A stretch of DNA of 23,383 nucleotides, taken from assembly GCA_035315685.1 (NCBI GenBank), contig DATFXR010000703.1, positions 1 through 23,383 on the forward strand, written 5' to 3'. Shown one piece after another: positions 23,383 through 23,383 of this stretch. Under the pieces are notes generated by a model. It was not told the origin of the DNA. It made no database searches and saw only the letters and a list, made by a program, of their open reading frames with translations. This DNA is from QHWK01 sp035315685. GTDB lineage: Bacteria; Acidobacteriota; Vicinamibacteria; Vicinamibacterales; CAVVIG01. The translations under genes and the position numbers were made by a program. The stretch's first letter is position 1. Each line of letters opens with the position of its first letter.

Positions 23383-23383
23383 G

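Noticed and set aside
1..23383. CRISPR array, rRNA genes, insertion sequence with transposase
   Set aside because: No regularly spaced direct repeats, rRNA-like sequence or transposase motifs were seen on either strand.

Overview
The window is GC-rich bacterial chromosome. It most resembles an uncultivated soil Acidobacteriota, possibly Vicinamibacteria. The grounds are an ECF sigma factor overlapping a Ser/Thr kinase with a C-terminal PD40 propeller, a carboxypeptidase-regulatory-like secreted protein beside gltX, a DUF433/DUF5615 pair, and family-level resemblance of several secreted hypotheticals. This placement rests on gene content only.

Layout. (1) 1-2394, minus strand: a probable operon of a receiver-only response regulator, a secreted protein of unknown function, an outer-membrane MetA-type channel and a sigma-54 activator cut by the window edge. 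(2) 2395-2670: a divergent promoter region with four copies of a 10-bp site, centred between the two start codons. (3) 2671-9278, plus strand: an outer-membrane barrel protein, a 722-aa secreted repeat protein, a formylglycine-generating enzyme (FGE) that may be exported, and a Sec-type arylsulfatase with the CSPTR motif that FGE modifies. This looks like a self-contained exported sulfatase and maturase system and is the most interesting unit here. (4) 9279-14200: a decayed accessory region with a fragment of a second FGE gene, a truncated MltF-like lipoprotein with an unrelated tail, a large nested hairpin, a DUF433/DUF5615 toxin-antitoxin pair, an excisionase and a broken tyrosine integrase ending at tRNA-Gln(CUG). 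(5) 14199-17787: tRNA-Gln, a KGG-repeat stress protein behind a near-perfect sigma-54 promoter, gltX, a secreted carboxypeptidase-regulatory-like protein and tRNA-Ser(GCU). (6) 17788-23383: a degraded tRNA-Ser(GGA)-like sequence, a kinase (frameshifted), a 5'-truncated ECF sigma factor joined head to head with a 5'-truncated beta-propeller gene, an HExxH protein with two frameshifts, and a fragment of an anti-sigma factor.

Caution: otherwise well-conserved genes carry single-base frameshifts (near 2734, 8613 and 19308, with more near 22445 and 22570). At the first three sites, restoring one lost base, most simply a G next to an existing G, mends the frame. This pattern suits uncorrected sequencing or assembly indels better than decay. 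The integrase, with two extra-base shifts and two in-frame TAG codons, and the FGE fragment look like genuine pseudogenes.
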